Positions 35,153-44,503 of a stretch of 55,572 nt of DNA are shown one piece after another. Source of the stretch: Endozoicomonadaceae bacterium (GTDB lineage: Bacteria > Pseudomonadota > Gammaproteobacteria > Pseudomonadales > Endozoicomonadaceae); contig JAGLCE010000084.1 in NCBI GenBank assembly GCA_023146365.1, forward strand, positions 1 through 55,572, read 5' to 3'. How positions within the stretch are numbered: the stretch's first letter is position 1; the number at the start of each line of letters is the position of its first letter. A program made the position numbers and the translations under genes. Under the pieces are notes generated by a model, which was not told the DNA's origin, searched no databases, and saw only the letters and a program-made list of their open reading frames with translations.

Positions 35153-35320
35153 ATCTCTGACCATTCCAGCAAAGCTTCCGTATCATCGAGGCTATGAAGA
35201 GCTGGATGATTTAGCTTAATGGCTTAGGAAAAAAGTTTTGGCTGTGTTGTGAAGGCTTTTTGAATGCCTATATTTTGCCAGAATATGATCGGATTTGTTG
35301 AGTTATGCTGAGGTCTCACC
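35153..35320 (+). repeat. Dispersed transposase-derived repeat A, copy 2
   Basis: This is the longest copy: TCTCTGACCATTCCAGCA, CTTCCGTATCATCGAGGCTA, GCTGTGTTGTGAAGG, then ATATGATCGGATTTGTTGAG and the terminal TTATGCTGAGGTCTCA. It matches 17483-17600 in its first half and 37119-37187 (inverted) in its second. The wider gap 35005-36068 also contains a REP-like hairpin and unrecognised short open frames. Confidence 0.6.
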
Positions 35321-35530
35321 TTAATAATATTACACTGGATCCCTCCCTCCTGTACTACACATCTGGATACGGTGATAATATGTCTAAACTCACTGGAACA
35401 TTTAGAAAAAATGTGTGTCCAAAGGTGTATGCAGATAAAACCGTTGCCACTTTCATACTTTGGTGTCAGAAACTATTGATGGCGACAGTGGGTTCTGGAG
35501 GTTGCTAGATAACGGTAAGTAAAGTATGCA

Positions 35531-35552
35531 TTCTCACGCTAGAGAGTGGGAA
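35531..35552. repeat. Diverged REP-like hairpin
   Basis: TTCTCAC and GTGGGAA pair with one G-T around an 8-base loop, flanked by TGCA and CGAAA as in REP-type elements. It corresponds to the perfect hairpin at 4960-4984. Confidence 0.5.
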
Positions 35553-36068
35553 CGAAAAACGATTTGAAATCATGGTGCGTCCAGTCTTACGTTTGCCGCC
35601 TTTGCAACGCCTCTTGCCAAAGCGGGACAGGTCCGTATACCCAGAGCCTCCTTGCGTTTTGATGCTAGTTAAACTCAAAGCGTCAGCTCTGTTGCGGGAG
35701 GGAATGAAGCGCTGTGCAGATATTTTATGTGGTCAAATTGTGAATGTGCCTCCACCAATCTATACTGCCTAGTTGGTCGAAACGGGTGAGAGCTGGTATG
35801 ACGGATATCGCTTTGGGTGAGAAGCGCTCACAGTGAGCCGTTCATTGTTTGAGCTATCTGAAGAGCAGATCGTCCGTTATCAGTAGTTTTTGGCAATGTT
35901 CACAATAAAAATAGTATTCGGGCCATCATGAGAATCATATTTGATTTCTGTCGATGCGCTTCAGGAAAATCGGTATGCGTCATGTCAGCTCCTCTGGTGT
36001 ATACACAAGGCGGTTTTTTCGTAATTGAAAGTGGCCTTCTCTTTTTGTTAGTACTCGGAAATGCGTAA

Positions 36069-36911
36069 ATGGTTGATCAATCGAAAAAGAAAGACGATAA
36101 AGTCGTCGATGTCGCGCTTCCCGTCGATGAGCATATCGAAGACGTGGTAGAAGATGGACAGCAGGTTCGTCGAAAAGGCGTTTACCTATTGCCAAACTTG
36201 CTGACAACAGCGGCGTTGTTCAGTGGTTTTTCTGCGGTAATCAGTTCAATGACCGGTGCCTTCAGCGCTGCTGCAATTGCGATTTTTGTCGCCATGATTC
36301 TGGACGGTATCGATGGTCGAGTTGCTCGCTTCGTTAATGCCCAAAGCAAATTTGGCGCTGAATACGACAGTCTTTCTGACATGGTCTCCTTTGGTGTGGC
36401 TCCAGCGCTGCTGTCATTTAGCTGGGCACTGCAGGAGTTTAATAAGTTTGGCTGGATGGTCGCATTTATCTATGTCGCTTGTGCTGCGCTTCGACTGGCG
36501 CGATTTAATACCCAGGTCGAAACTACTGATCACCGCTTTTTTACGGGCCTGCCCAGTCCGTCGGCTGCAGCGCTTGTTGCTGGTATGGTGTGGGCATTCA
36601 GCGATTACGGTGTTGATGGATCTCAAGTAGTGATCGCTATGTTGGCCGTATTGGTTACGGGCTTGTCAGGTATTCTGATGATCAGTAACTTTCACTATAG
36701 TAGCTTTAAACAACTGAATTTAAATGGACGTGTACCGTTTTTCTTTATTCTGGTGGTAGTGCTATGTTTTGCGGTGATCTTTACTGATCCGCCACGCGTA
36801 TTAATGATGATTTTCTTGGTCTATGCCTGCTCTGGCCCCATCATGGCTATTATGAATATTTGTGGTATCGGATCAAAAAAAAATGATGAGAATCAACAAA
36901 ATGAGCTGTAG
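36069..36911 (+). CDS. pssA: CDP-diacylglycerol--serine O-phosphatidyltransferase
   Basis: A 280-aa integral membrane CDP-alcohol phosphatidyltransferase that makes phosphatidylserine, precursor of phosphatidylethanolamine. The full signature D-x2-DG-x2-AR-x8-G-x3-D-x3-D is present with Asp79, Asp82, Arg87, Gly96, Asp100 and Asp104. About eight hydrophobic helices follow a charged N-terminal 35 residues. This is the polytopic type II enzyme, not the soluble E. coli PssA. GGAAA lies about 8 bases before the ATG. A strong terminator follows 22 bp after the stop, so the gene is probably last or alone in its transcript; psd and ilvC-type neighbours are not present. Confidence 0.94.
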   Translation: MVDQSKKKDDKVVDVALPVDEHIEDVVEDGQQVRRKGVYLLPNLLTTAALFSGFSAVISSMTGAFSAAAIAIFVAMILDGIDGRVARFVNAQSKFGAEYDSLSDMVSFGVAPALLSFSWALQEFNKFGWMVAFIYVACAALRLARFNTQVETTDHRFFTGLPSPSAAALVAGMVWAFSDYGVDGSQVVIAMLAVLVTGLSGILMISNFHYSSFKQLNLNGRVPFFFILVVVLCFAVIFTDPPRVLMMIFLVYACSGPIMAIMNICGIGSKKNDENQQNEL

Positions 36912-36933
36912 GGTTCATTGAATCCAATCGACA

Positions 36934-36974
36934 AAATAAAGCGCTGCTACACTTTAGGTAGTAACGCTTTATTT
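36934..36974 (+). terminator. Rho-independent terminator after pssA
   Basis: AAATAAAGCG pairs perfectly with CGCTTTATTT, with an inner CTAC/GTAG extension in the loop. The A-rich left arm and T-rich right arm could also work for transcripts from the other side. Confidence 0.75.
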
Positions 36975-37118
36975 ATTTGGAGTTGACAATAGATGTTGCC
37001 ATGAATAAACCAATGATAGATGCAAAAATAGATCAGTAATCCTTAAAACCAATATCGAAAACTGTAACTGCAAAGGTGTTCATATTTGCTAGTACGTAGA
37101 AAGTTTATTTATTGGGTA

Positions 37119-37187
37119 TGAGACCTCAGCATCGTTCAACAAAGCCGATCATATGTTGGTCAAATTTCGGTATGCAAAAATCCTTAC
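37119..37187 (-). repeat. Dispersed transposase-derived repeat A, copy 3 (inverted fragment)
   Basis: GAGACCTCAGCAT, then CAACAAAGCCGATCATAT and GGTATGCAAAAATCCTTAC are the reverse complement of the end of copy 2 (35254-35315). The fragment lies between pssA and murI; 37188-37412 otherwise shows no recognisable gene. Confidence 0.55.
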
Positions 37188-37412
37188 AAAAAATTCTTAC
37201 AATCGAGCCCAAGTTCTTTGTAGCCTTGATAATATGGAAGTGCTGCTAAAGTGGCCGAAGATTGATGAAGCACCATCAGGAGGGTGAACCATAGGTGATA
37301 TCAACGAAAACACTGAGAAAATCAGAGCGTCTTCGCTTGAGCGAGCGGCAGGTGCTTGGTGACTTGGCAAGAGACTGCCATTGACAGAAAAGATCACCTC
37401 TCTTTATACACT

Positions 37413-38201
37413 TTATTCTTGCGCAACCAGCTGAACATCGTCAATGCCTCGTGCGTGTAATGCTGGCCGAAGGGCTTCGATAGTGTCGCTGGCCTGTGTG
37501 AACACCGCTCTATGCGTCGCCTGCTTTGGTGTCGTCTCGCTTTGTGAGACAAGCGTGCTGACCTGTCTTGCTATCGCCAGTCCGGAGTCTACCCAGCAGA
37601 CGTCGGGTGCGGAGATGGATAGCTCGGCTTTTATCAGGGGGAAATGGGTACAGCCCAGCACGATATGGTCGGGCGATTGTAGCCTGTCGAAGAACGGTGA
37701 CAGAATCTCTGAAAGGTATGCTTGATTGATTGGCAGACCACGCAATTGTTGCTCGACCAGATGTACCAATTCTGATGATCCGATCCGGATGACCTCACAG
37801 TGACTGGCAAACTCCCGAATCAGTTGATCGGTGTAAGGACGCTTAATTGTACCTCGTGTCGCTAGCAGACCAATGCAGTGATTTTTGGAGAGGCTGGCGG
37901 CTGTCTTAATAGCAGGTACCACACCAATGACCGGAACCGACAGCACCTGACGAGCCCGAGGCAAGGCAACGGTACTGGCCGTATTGCAGGCGATCACCAT
38001 CACTTGCGGACGATATGTTTTTTGCAGATAGGTGAGACACTGACTAGCACGCTCTTCCACCTCGGCCTCACTTTTGGAGCCATAAGGAAAACCGGCGTTA
38101 TCGGAACAGTAAACCATGGGTAGCCAAGGTAGCTGCTGGTGCACATCATCAAATATGCTGAGTCCACCGACTCCAGAGTCAAAAATCACTATGGGTGACA
38201 C
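37413..38201 (-). CDS. murI: Glutamate racemase
   Basis: A 262-aa cofactor-independent racemase making D-glutamate for peptidoglycan. The two catalytic cysteines are present in their motifs: ACNTAST (Cys72) and GCTHFPL (Cys184). The N-terminal FDSGVGGLSI with Asp8 and Ser9 and the YCSDNAGFPYG block are also intact. The predicted start is GTG at 38201 without a clear Shine-Dalgarno; no better in-frame ATG exists. Monocistronic and divergent from the ubiquinone hydroxylase gene. Confidence 0.95.
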   Translation of the reverse strand: MSPIVIFDSGVGGLSIFDDVHQQLPWLPMVYCSDNAGFPYGSKSEAEVEERASQCLTYLQKTYRPQVMVIACNTASTVALPRARQVLSVPVIGVVPAIKTAASLSKNHCIGLLATRGTIKRPYTDQLIREFASHCEVIRIGSSELVHLVEQQLRGLPINQAYLSEILSPFFDRLQSPDHIVLGCTHFPLIKAELSISAPDVCWVDSGLAIARQVSTLVSQSETTPKQATHRAVFTQASDTIEALRPALHARGIDDVQLVAQE

Positions 38202-38332
38202 AGGCTTGCTTCAATCTCATGATAGTGTGGTTTCGATGCGTTCGCTGTGCTTCAGGGTACAGGCATCCCGAACATACTGTAGGTTTCGTCTATTTTATGT
38301 GGATCATGGTAATACGCAAGGAGAGTAAAATC

Positions 38333-38467
38333 ATGGAAAAGCTGATGCGGTGGACGATCTCTCTAGCAATGGCGTATGTGTGCAGTGGTCGGACATCCGG
38401 TTCTGGTATCGTTGACGTACCGGTATTACACTGTTCCGTCATGAGAGGTCGCGTTACGGTTTTCTGA
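38333..38467 (+). CDS. Putative 44-aa small protein with strong ribosome binding site
   Basis: AAGGAG lies 8 bases before ATG 38333, better than most genes in the window. The short product has a basic start, a hydrophobic segment (about residues 7-17) and Cys17 followed by a Gly/Ser-rich stretch, which is reminiscent of a small secreted or lipoprotein-like peptide, but the lipobox is not canonical. It lies between divergent murI and the hydroxylase gene. No homology is claimed. Confidence 0.35.
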   Translation: MEKLMRWTISLAMAYVCSGRTSGSGIVDVPVLHCSVMRGRVTVF

Positions 38468-38568
38468 TCACCTGTAGACAGTGACACCCTTGCTTTCCGT
38501 GTTTGCCGTACGGAGATATTCGATCCATTTCACTCAACGACAGGGGTGTCTAATTGTCAGGAGAGCTC

Positions 38569-39804
38569 ATGACAAGACGGTATGATGTGATCGTGGTAGG
38601 TGCCGGAATGGTCGGTTCAGCCGTAGGCTGTGCGCTGGGGCGGCAGGGAATGAGCGTAGCGCTATTTGATCATGCGTTGCCATCGGCATTTTCTCCAGAT
38701 CAGCCGCCGGATTTGCGAGTGTCAGCCCTAAGTCCGGCGACAGAATACTTCCTGCGGGATATCGGTGCCTGGTCGCAGATGGAAACAATGCGGATGTGTC
38801 CTTATCGTCGTATGGCGGTTTGGGAGAAACTACACGCACCGCTAACAGGAAAAGAGATCCTGCAACGACCGAATCAGACACTGTTTGATTGTCGCGATCT
38901 ATCCGTGGATCAGCTAGGTTTTATTGTTGAAAACCGTGTTACTCAGCTCGCTATTCATCAGGTGATTGATCAACTAAAGCGTGTGGATTTTTTCTGTCCG
39001 TCGGTAATAGACGACATTTGTTGGGAATCTGGAGAAGCGACCCTGACATTAAAGGATGGTGCTATCTTTGAAGCCCCCCTTGTCGTGGGTGCTGATGGCG
39101 CCCATTCACAGGTACGCCAGCTAGCAGGCATTGGCCTTAACAGTGAAGACTATACGCAGCAAGCACTGGTATCGACGGTTGAGATAGCGTCAGATCAGTT
39201 GGATATTACCTGGCAGGCGTTTACACCGACGGGCCCGCTGGCTCTGTTACCTTTATCGGATGATGCCAACGGACGCAGTTATGCATCCATGGTCTGGTAT
39301 AATCTTCCGAAAGAGGTGCAGCGTTTAAAGGCATTGTCGGATGATGCGTTCCTCAACGAAATGGTTCAAACTTATCCAGCGGAACTCCCCGTTATTAAGC
39401 AGTTGCTGGAAAGAGGCAGTTTCCCGCTGACCAAACGACATGCTCTGAGCTATGTAAAGCCCGGTATCGCTCTGGTCGGCGATGCAGCACAGACCATTAA
39501 TCCACTGGCAGGACAGGGCGTTAATCTGGGCTTTCAGAATGTGGCGACGCTGGTTGATATCATCAGCCGTGCATACCAAAAAAAGAGCCCCTTTGGTGAA
39601 CTTGCAGTCCTGAATGAGTATGAGCGTATCCGTCGTCCAGCCAATCGCAGGATGCAGTGGGTGATGGATGCTTTCTATTACACGTTTAGCAATGATTATG
39701 TACCACTAAAGCTGCTGCGGAACATTGGATTGTCAGTCGCAGGACGGTGCACACTGGGCCAGAAACAGGTCATGAAATACGCTATGGGCTTGAAAGGTAT
39801 ATGA
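38569..39804 (+). CDS. FAD-dependent ubiquinone-biosynthesis hydroxylase (UbiF/UbiH/UbiI family)
   Basis: A 411-aa class A flavin monooxygenase that hydroxylates the ubiquinone ring. The dinucleotide-binding GAGMVGSAVG lies at the N-terminus, VVGADGAHSQVR (DG motif) near the middle, and LVGDAAQTINPLAGQGVNLG (GD motif) near 310. The HA-TINPLAGQG arrangement is typical of UbiF/UbiH. I cannot decide between C5, C1 and C6 hydroxylases from sequence alone; UbiF is my first guess. ATG 38569 has AGGAG 5 bases upstream; an upstream TTG (38554) is not needed. The following kinase-like gene starts 41 bp later. Confidence 0.88.
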   Translation: MTRRYDVIVVGAGMVGSAVGCALGRQGMSVALFDHALPSAFSPDQPPDLRVSALSPATEYFLRDIGAWSQMETMRMCPYRRMAVWEKLHAPLTGKEILQRPNQTLFDCRDLSVDQLGFIVENRVTQLAIHQVIDQLKRVDFFCPSVIDDICWESGEATLTLKDGAIFEAPLVVGADGAHSQVRQLAGIGLNSEDYTQQALVSTVEIASDQLDITWQAFTPTGPLALLPLSDDANGRSYASMVWYNLPKEVQRLKALSDDAFLNEMVQTYPAELPVIKQLLERGSFPLTKRHALSYVKPGIALVGDAAQTINPLAGQGVNLGFQNVATLVDIISRAYQKKSPFGELAVLNEYERIRRPANRRMQWVMDAFYYTFSNDYVPLKLLRNIGLSVAGRCTLGQKQVMKYAMGLKGI

Positions 39805-39845
39805 AACGGTTAGGTTTGAATGGTGACCATTAAGCAGGGCATACG

Positions 39846-40964
39846 TTGAATCCGCTACTTCCATACCAATTTGTGACGCCTGCATGGCTGACCGCTGAAT
39901 TTTATCGCTGTGGTCTTCTACAGCATGGCCGTATCATCGATATCTGTCACACGCGATTATCTGTGCCTGACAACGCATCAATACTAGTGCGGCTCCAGTT
40001 GTTCTACAGTGAAAATATCCAGCCTCTGCTGCCTACCCAGATGGTGATGAAATGCCGATCTGGTTATGCTGGCATGGCAGAAATCGCTCTGTTTCGACTT
40101 CTCAACATGCACTCGATACAGTGCCAGACTGTGATACCTGTACGTCTTTGTGGTTATGATTCACCTGGCAATCTCAGCTATCTATTGATGGATGACATGA
40201 CAGATAGCCATGTCGTTCTGATCTCTCAGCAGGAAGCCTGTACGATGGAACAGGCGCCGGATGACCAACAGCTATGCGGCATCATGGAAGCATTGGCCTG
40301 CTTCCATGGCCAATGTTGGCAGCAGAATTTACTGCAGGAGGCGGCGCCAATACTTGGCAGAGGTTGCTTCTGGGATCGAGAGCAGCATTTCGCTACGAAC
40401 CTAGCGCTAAGAGAGCAGGAATTTCACGCTTTCAAGCAAGCGGTGCAGCACAAGTTCCCCAAACCATTGTTGGATCAATTGGCTGTTATCCTACAGGTAC
40501 TACCGAGACTCTGGCGCAAAACACTGCAAGGTCGTCTGCAAAAACTGCAACAGGTGACGATTGCTCATGGTGATTGTTACTTCAGGCATTTTTTTCATAG
40601 TACGACAGAAGGGTCCACTCCTTTTTACTTGTTTGACTTTGACCAAGCCACGATCCAGACACCTGCCTATGATTTAGTGCAACTTCTGGTGAGTTACTGG
40701 ATGCCGGCAAGAAGACAAGAGAATCAACGGGAGGCTCATCTGTTAGAGCACTATCATGGCGCATTGTGTGATGCCGGTGTTAAGGATTACCCCTTCGAAC
40801 GTCTGATAAACGACTACCGTTTGATGATAATTGTTCAGTTATTCGCTGCGATAAAAGAGCAGGTCAGGGGGTGTGGCGAGCGCCTCTGGTTTAACCGGCT
40901 ACTTTGCTTGCTGGGTGCTTTTGAGGACTTGGACTGCCGACAGCTCATTAGCCGACTTGGCTGA
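39846..40964 (+). CDS. Aminoglycoside phosphotransferase/CHK-like kinase-fold protein
   Basis: A 372-aa protein with the fold of small-molecule kinases (APH/choline kinase/EcKinase group). The catalytic loop reads HGDCYFRHFF (241-250): His-Gly-Asp is kept, but the metal-binding Asn usually found five residues after Asp is His248. The DFG-like motif is LFDFDQA (Asp264). The N-terminal lobe is diverged, with VMKC (67-70) as the likely ATP-lysine strand (Lys69). The natural substrate is unknown. It starts at a TTG (39846), since the first ATG lies inside the N-lobe. It is probably translated with the hydroxylase upstream. The 3' end overlaps the convergent DUF2835 gene by 17 bp. Confidence 0.65.
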   Translation: MNPLLPYQFVTPAWLTAEFYRCGLLQHGRIIDICHTRLSVPDNASILVRLQLFYSENIQPLLPTQMVMKCRSGYAGMAEIALFRLLNMHSIQCQTVIPVRLCGYDSPGNLSYLLMDDMTDSHVVLISQQEACTMEQAPDDQQLCGIMEALACFHGQCWQQNLLQEAAPILGRGCFWDREQHFATNLALREQEFHAFKQAVQHKFPKPLLDQLAVILQVLPRLWRKTLQGRLQKLQQVTIAHGDCYFRHFFHSTTEGSTPFYLFDFDQATIQTPAYDLVQLLVSYWMPARRQENQREAHLLEHYHGALCDAGVKDYPFERLINDYRLMIIVQLFAAIKEQVRGCGERLWFNRLLCLLGAFEDLDCRQLISRLG

Positions 40965-41175
40965 TCTCTTGGCACTTGCCATTGTTGTCGTAAGATATCT
41001 TAAACCGACCATAGATGCCGTGATGAGTGACGAATCTAAGCAAGATATCGTAAGGGATGCTGATGTTTTGTCCATCGTCTGTATACGCTTGAACCCGGTT
41101 TTTCCCACCCATGTAATACTGCTTAACCTGCTCGGATGTTAGATTAATATTAATGGTGACTGTGTTGGCTGGCAT
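40948..41175 (-). CDS. DUF2835 family protein
   Basis: A 75-aa protein matching the small DUF2835 family seen in marine gammaproteobacteria: QVKQYYMGGKNRVQAYTDDG, then LLRFVTHHGIYGRFKI. The function is unknown. The start at 41175 has a run of AAGGGGGG about 5 bases upstream, an excellent Shine-Dalgarno. It overlaps the last 17 bp of the kinase-like gene on the other strand. From 41176 to 41568 I see only a 13-bp tandem repeat. Confidence 0.8.
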   Translation of the reverse strand: MPANTVTININLTSEQVKQYYMGGKNRVQAYTDDGQNISIPYDILLRFVTHHGIYGRFKISYDNNGKCQEISQVG

Positions 41176-41427
41176 GGGAACCCCCCTTGTTATTAAATCA
41201 TATCATTCAAAAAATGACGTTTAAACCGTGACTGACCAGATGTAATCAGTAAGCCGTTTTCAAATCTTACTTTCTCTATATCACTATCTACTTTGAGTGA
41301 AAATATTATGAAAAGTTCCAACTAATGACAAGCAAAACAGATGAGATACAAGGAGATGCTGGTTTCAAGCAATAAATGCAATTTCACGATGTTTCAAAAA
41401 TTTCAAGTCTGGAAATGGAACGAATTC

Positions 41428-41457
41428 AAAGAGAGTTAAGAAAGAGAGTTAAGAAAG
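41428..41457. repeat. 13-bp direct tandem repeat
   Basis: AAAGAGAGTTAAG occurs twice in a row, followed by a third start (AAAG). It lies in the 393-bp non-coding gap before trpS. No function is evident. Confidence 0.7.
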
Positions 41458-41568
41458 AACCATAAGCCAACTTTTCAGTATTAGTTCACGTGGAAGAACT
41501 GGGTTCGTGAGAAAGCTGCGTTCTGAAAGTCACGGATCCAGGCATGAGTATGAATTCAGGGCTCTTTT

Positions 41569-42579
41569 TCAACCCAGTGGCCGAAGACCGATCGCATGGC
41601 GAACTTTCGTCAAACGGATGGCAGCTTCTTTACGAGCCTTGTCAGCCCCTTTGCGTAGCTCCTGCTCAATAAAAGCGGGATCTTTCAACAGCTCCTCATA
41701 ACGGGATCGGGGGGCGATCAGATGATCATTAAGGTGTTCGAACAGCTCCTGCTTGATCTGTCCCCAGCCAGCGCCTTCCTCATACTGACGATGCTTGGCC
41801 GAAATTTCATCATCGGTGGCAAATGCTGACCAGATTTCAAACAGAGTACAGTTATCCGGATCTTTCGGTTCACCAGGCTCCAGGCTGTTAGTCTTGATTT
41901 TCATTATCAGTTTGCGTAGCTTTTTATCCGAGACAAACAATGGAATCGTATTGTTGTAGCTCTTGCTCATTTTGCGCCCGTCAAGACCTCTTAATACCGC
42001 CCTCTTCTTTTCCACCACCGCTTCAGGTAGGGTGAACAGATCACCGTAATGGTGATTAAAGCGACTAGCAATATCCCGCGCCATCTCCAAATGCTGAACC
42101 TGATCCTTACCGACCGGCACCTTGTTGGCATTGAACATCAGGATGTCTGCGGTCATCAAAATGGGATAACTGAATAACCCCATGGTGATGCCTTTGTCAG
42201 GATCGTTGGTATTCGTCTCGTCATTCTCCTGAACGGCACCTTTATAGGCATGGGCACGATTCATTAGGCCTTTGGCTGTCATACAGGTTAGGATCCAGCA
42301 TAGCTCGGGGATCTCTGGGATATCAGACTGGCGATAAAACGTCGCTTGGTCGGTGTCCAGTCCGAGCGCCAGCCAAGCTGCGGCGACCTCACGACTGGAT
42401 TCGTGTACCCGCTTCGGATCCCAGCACTTGATCAGCGCATGGTAATCCGCCAGGAAGTAGAATGACTGACTGTCATCCACTTGGCTGGCATCAATGGCCG
42501 GACGGATCGCACCGACATAATTGCCGAGATGAGGCGTGCCGGTGGTGGTGATGCCAGTGAGAGTTCTGATCTTACTCAT
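41569..42579 (-). CDS. trpS: Tryptophanyl-tRNA synthetase
   Basis: A class I aminoacyl-tRNA synthetase of 336 aa charging tRNA-Trp. The HIGH-type motif is TGTPHLGN (13-20), and KMSKS is at 203-207. Between them the typical tryptophan-site blocks AYKGAVQ and GLFSYPILMTADILMF are seen. The length is normal. The ATG at 42579 is the family start; an upstream frame to 42636 exists. Only AAGG at about 13 bases precedes it, so the Shine-Dalgarno is weak. It runs alone, convergent with nothing. Confidence 0.95.
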   Translation of the reverse strand: MSKIRTLTGITTTGTPHLGNYVGAIRPAIDASQVDDSQSFYFLADYHALIKCWDPKRVHESSREVAAAWLALGLDTDQATFYRQSDIPEIPELCWILTCMTAKGLMNRAHAYKGAVQENDETNTNDPDKGITMGLFSYPILMTADILMFNANKVPVGKDQVQHLEMARDIASRFNHHYGDLFTLPEAVVEKKRAVLRGLDGRKMSKSYNNTIPLFVSDKKLRKLIMKIKTNSLEPGEPKDPDNCTLFEIWSAFATDDEISAKHRQYEEGAGWGQIKQELFEHLNDHLIAPRSRYEELLKDPAFIEQELRKGADKARKEAAIRLTKVRHAIGLRPLG

Positions 42580-42814
42580 GAGTGATATTAATGCCTTGTT
42601 GCGAGTCGAAAAAGGAGGAGTTATAAGTGGCAGCAACCACTTTATGCGTTACGATATCCAGACCGTTTTCACGCTGTCAACGGAGAGATATCCACCATAG
42701 TACGTGACTGACAAGAACACAAAACAGACGATAGCGATGAGATTGTTGGTTATGTTTCATTATCGCAATGACCTTACTTTTACGATTCACGATCCGACAT
42801 AGGTCGCTATTCAC

Positions 42815-43744
42815 TTAACGTGTTTCAGATAATTCACAAAACGCCTGTGCAATTTCTGCTGCAAGACGTGCATTGCTTTTGATCAGGCCGATATTCGTCG
42901 TCAGCGTCTCCCCTCCACTGATTTCATGCAATCTCGTCAGTAGCCAGGGAGTGATCGCCTTGCCGCTGACACCCGCATCGATCATCTCTTGCATTGCTTG
43001 CGACATGATCTGTTCAGCGTCATCCGTTGCCAGCGCCAAGCTCTCGTCGACGGGATTGGCCACCAGTAATCCACCATCCAACCCCAGTGACCAGCGAGCC
43101 TGCAATATAGCAGCCACGCTTTCTGGATTATCCCTTCGGCAATCCACATTAAAAGCACTTTCCCGAAGATAAAATGCCGGTAGCCGGTCAGTACCATAAC
43201 CGATAACGGTGACGCCATACGTCTCTAGATACTCTAGAGTCAGGCTAAGATCCAGAATGATCTTGGGCCCGGAACAGACGACGGCAACTGGGGTTCTGGC
43301 CAGTTCTTGTAGGTCAGCAGAGATATCAAAGGTCTGCTGAGCGCCGCGGTGCACTCCCCCAATGCCGCCGGTCGCGAAGAGACGGATACCGGCCAATGCT
43401 GCAATGATCATGGTCGATGCTACCGTGGTTGAACCGCTGCCACCCGTGGCGATAAGCCACGGCAGATCCCTGCGGCTGGCTTTACACGTCTGTTGGCCAT
43501 TGCGACTCAGGGCCTCAATCTCTGCGGTGGATAAGCCCGCTTTCATACGTCCATTGATAAGGGCTGTGGTCGCCGGTATAGCACCCGCTTCCCGAATTAG
43601 CTGTGCAACAGCATGCGCAGTTTCCATATTGACAGGCCAAGGTAGGCCGTGGCTTATGATCGTTGATTCGAGCGCGACGACTGGCTGTCCCGCTGCCAAG
43701 GCGTTTGACACCTCTGGGCTGATATCAAGGTATTGCGAATGCAT
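42815..43744 (-). CDS. psuG: Pseudouridine-5'-phosphate glycosidase
   Basis: A 309-aa enzyme that splits pseudouridine 5'-phosphate into uracil and ribose 5-phosphate. Family landmarks are VALESTIISHGLPWPVN (26-42), the metal/substrate loop with IATGGSGSTTV, RLFATGGIGGVHRGA and SGPKIILDL. The usual partner, pseudouridine kinase (psuK), is not adjacent, so it may be elsewhere or replaced. The ATG at 43744 has GGAGG 6 bases upstream; a GTG one codon earlier is less well placed. Confidence 0.93.
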   Translation of the reverse strand: MHSQYLDISPEVSNALAAGQPVVALESTIISHGLPWPVNMETAHAVAQLIREAGAIPATTALINGRMKAGLSTAEIEALSRNGQQTCKASRRDLPWLIATGGSGSTTVASTMIIAALAGIRLFATGGIGGVHRGAQQTFDISADLQELARTPVAVVCSGPKIILDLSLTLEYLETYGVTVIGYGTDRLPAFYLRESAFNVDCRRDNPESVAAILQARWSLGLDGGLLVANPVDESLALATDDAEQIMSQAMQEMIDAGVSGKAITPWLLTRLHEISGGETLTTNIGLIKSNARLAAEIAQAFCELSETR

Positions 43745-44109
43745 CACGATCCTCCGCGGTAGTCAGACATCCGCTAGATAACAATAGACTTGAATCCGTG
43801 AGGTTTGAATGACTTGCATATTTCCAGTGATTGAGGACAGTGAGTCATGCGTTGGATTCAGCTTTTCACTGAGCGCTATTGATCATGGATGTAAAAGCAC
43901 ACCATTACTACTGAGAAACCGAATCTCTGATGGTGTTTTCTAAACGTCAGACCACAGAATAACACGGTCTTTGGTGAAAGTTTTTATCCTTTCACTCTGG
44001 CTGCTGGAAGGATGTCTGTTCGTGAGATGAGCGGATCAGGCTATCAACACAGAGTCTGCTCTGATGGCTTCCGACGAACAATGCAAAACCCCGATCTGTG
44101 TTTGCCAAG

Positions 44110-44210
44110 ACACAGAATACGTTCATACAAAGCAAATTGTTTTGCTTCATATTACAAAGCTGTTTCTGGTAATTTCTCTTGTAGCTCGCACAATAAAATA
44201 TGCACAATCA
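44110..44210 (-). repeat. Dispersed transposase-derived repeat C, copy 2
   Basis: Matches 22690-22790: GTTCATAC, GCTTCAT, TTCTGGTAATTTCTCTTG and TAGCTCGCACAATAAAATAT in the same order. An in-frame stop interrupts the peptide. The rest of the 43745-44503 gap shows no gene. Confidence 0.6.
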
Positions 44211-44503
44211 CCCCAGCACAATAATCCCAGAGAATACCGGTGAATTTTCAGCCCGTTGAAAAACATTAGGGGCTGACATCGCTTGAAAGTCTACATCGAA
44301 CAGTCTATTGCCATTATTTCTTTAATCCGGCGGAACTTGCCAGGAGGCTTGCTGTCTAAATTGTGGTAGTAATCGAAGATGTGTGCTGTTGTTTTATCAA
44401 TTGATGACTTAAGCATGCTACTTCTATATCCATGTATCCATGCGGTTGCATGGATATCCGTATCCGATAGTGTATTGTTAATTTGTACTGATAGGTGTAA
44501 ATA

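Noticed and set aside
35572..35772. 66-codon frame after the second REP-like hairpin
   Set aside because: No ribosome binding site or recognised domain. It could be an IS relic, but I could not match it to any family.
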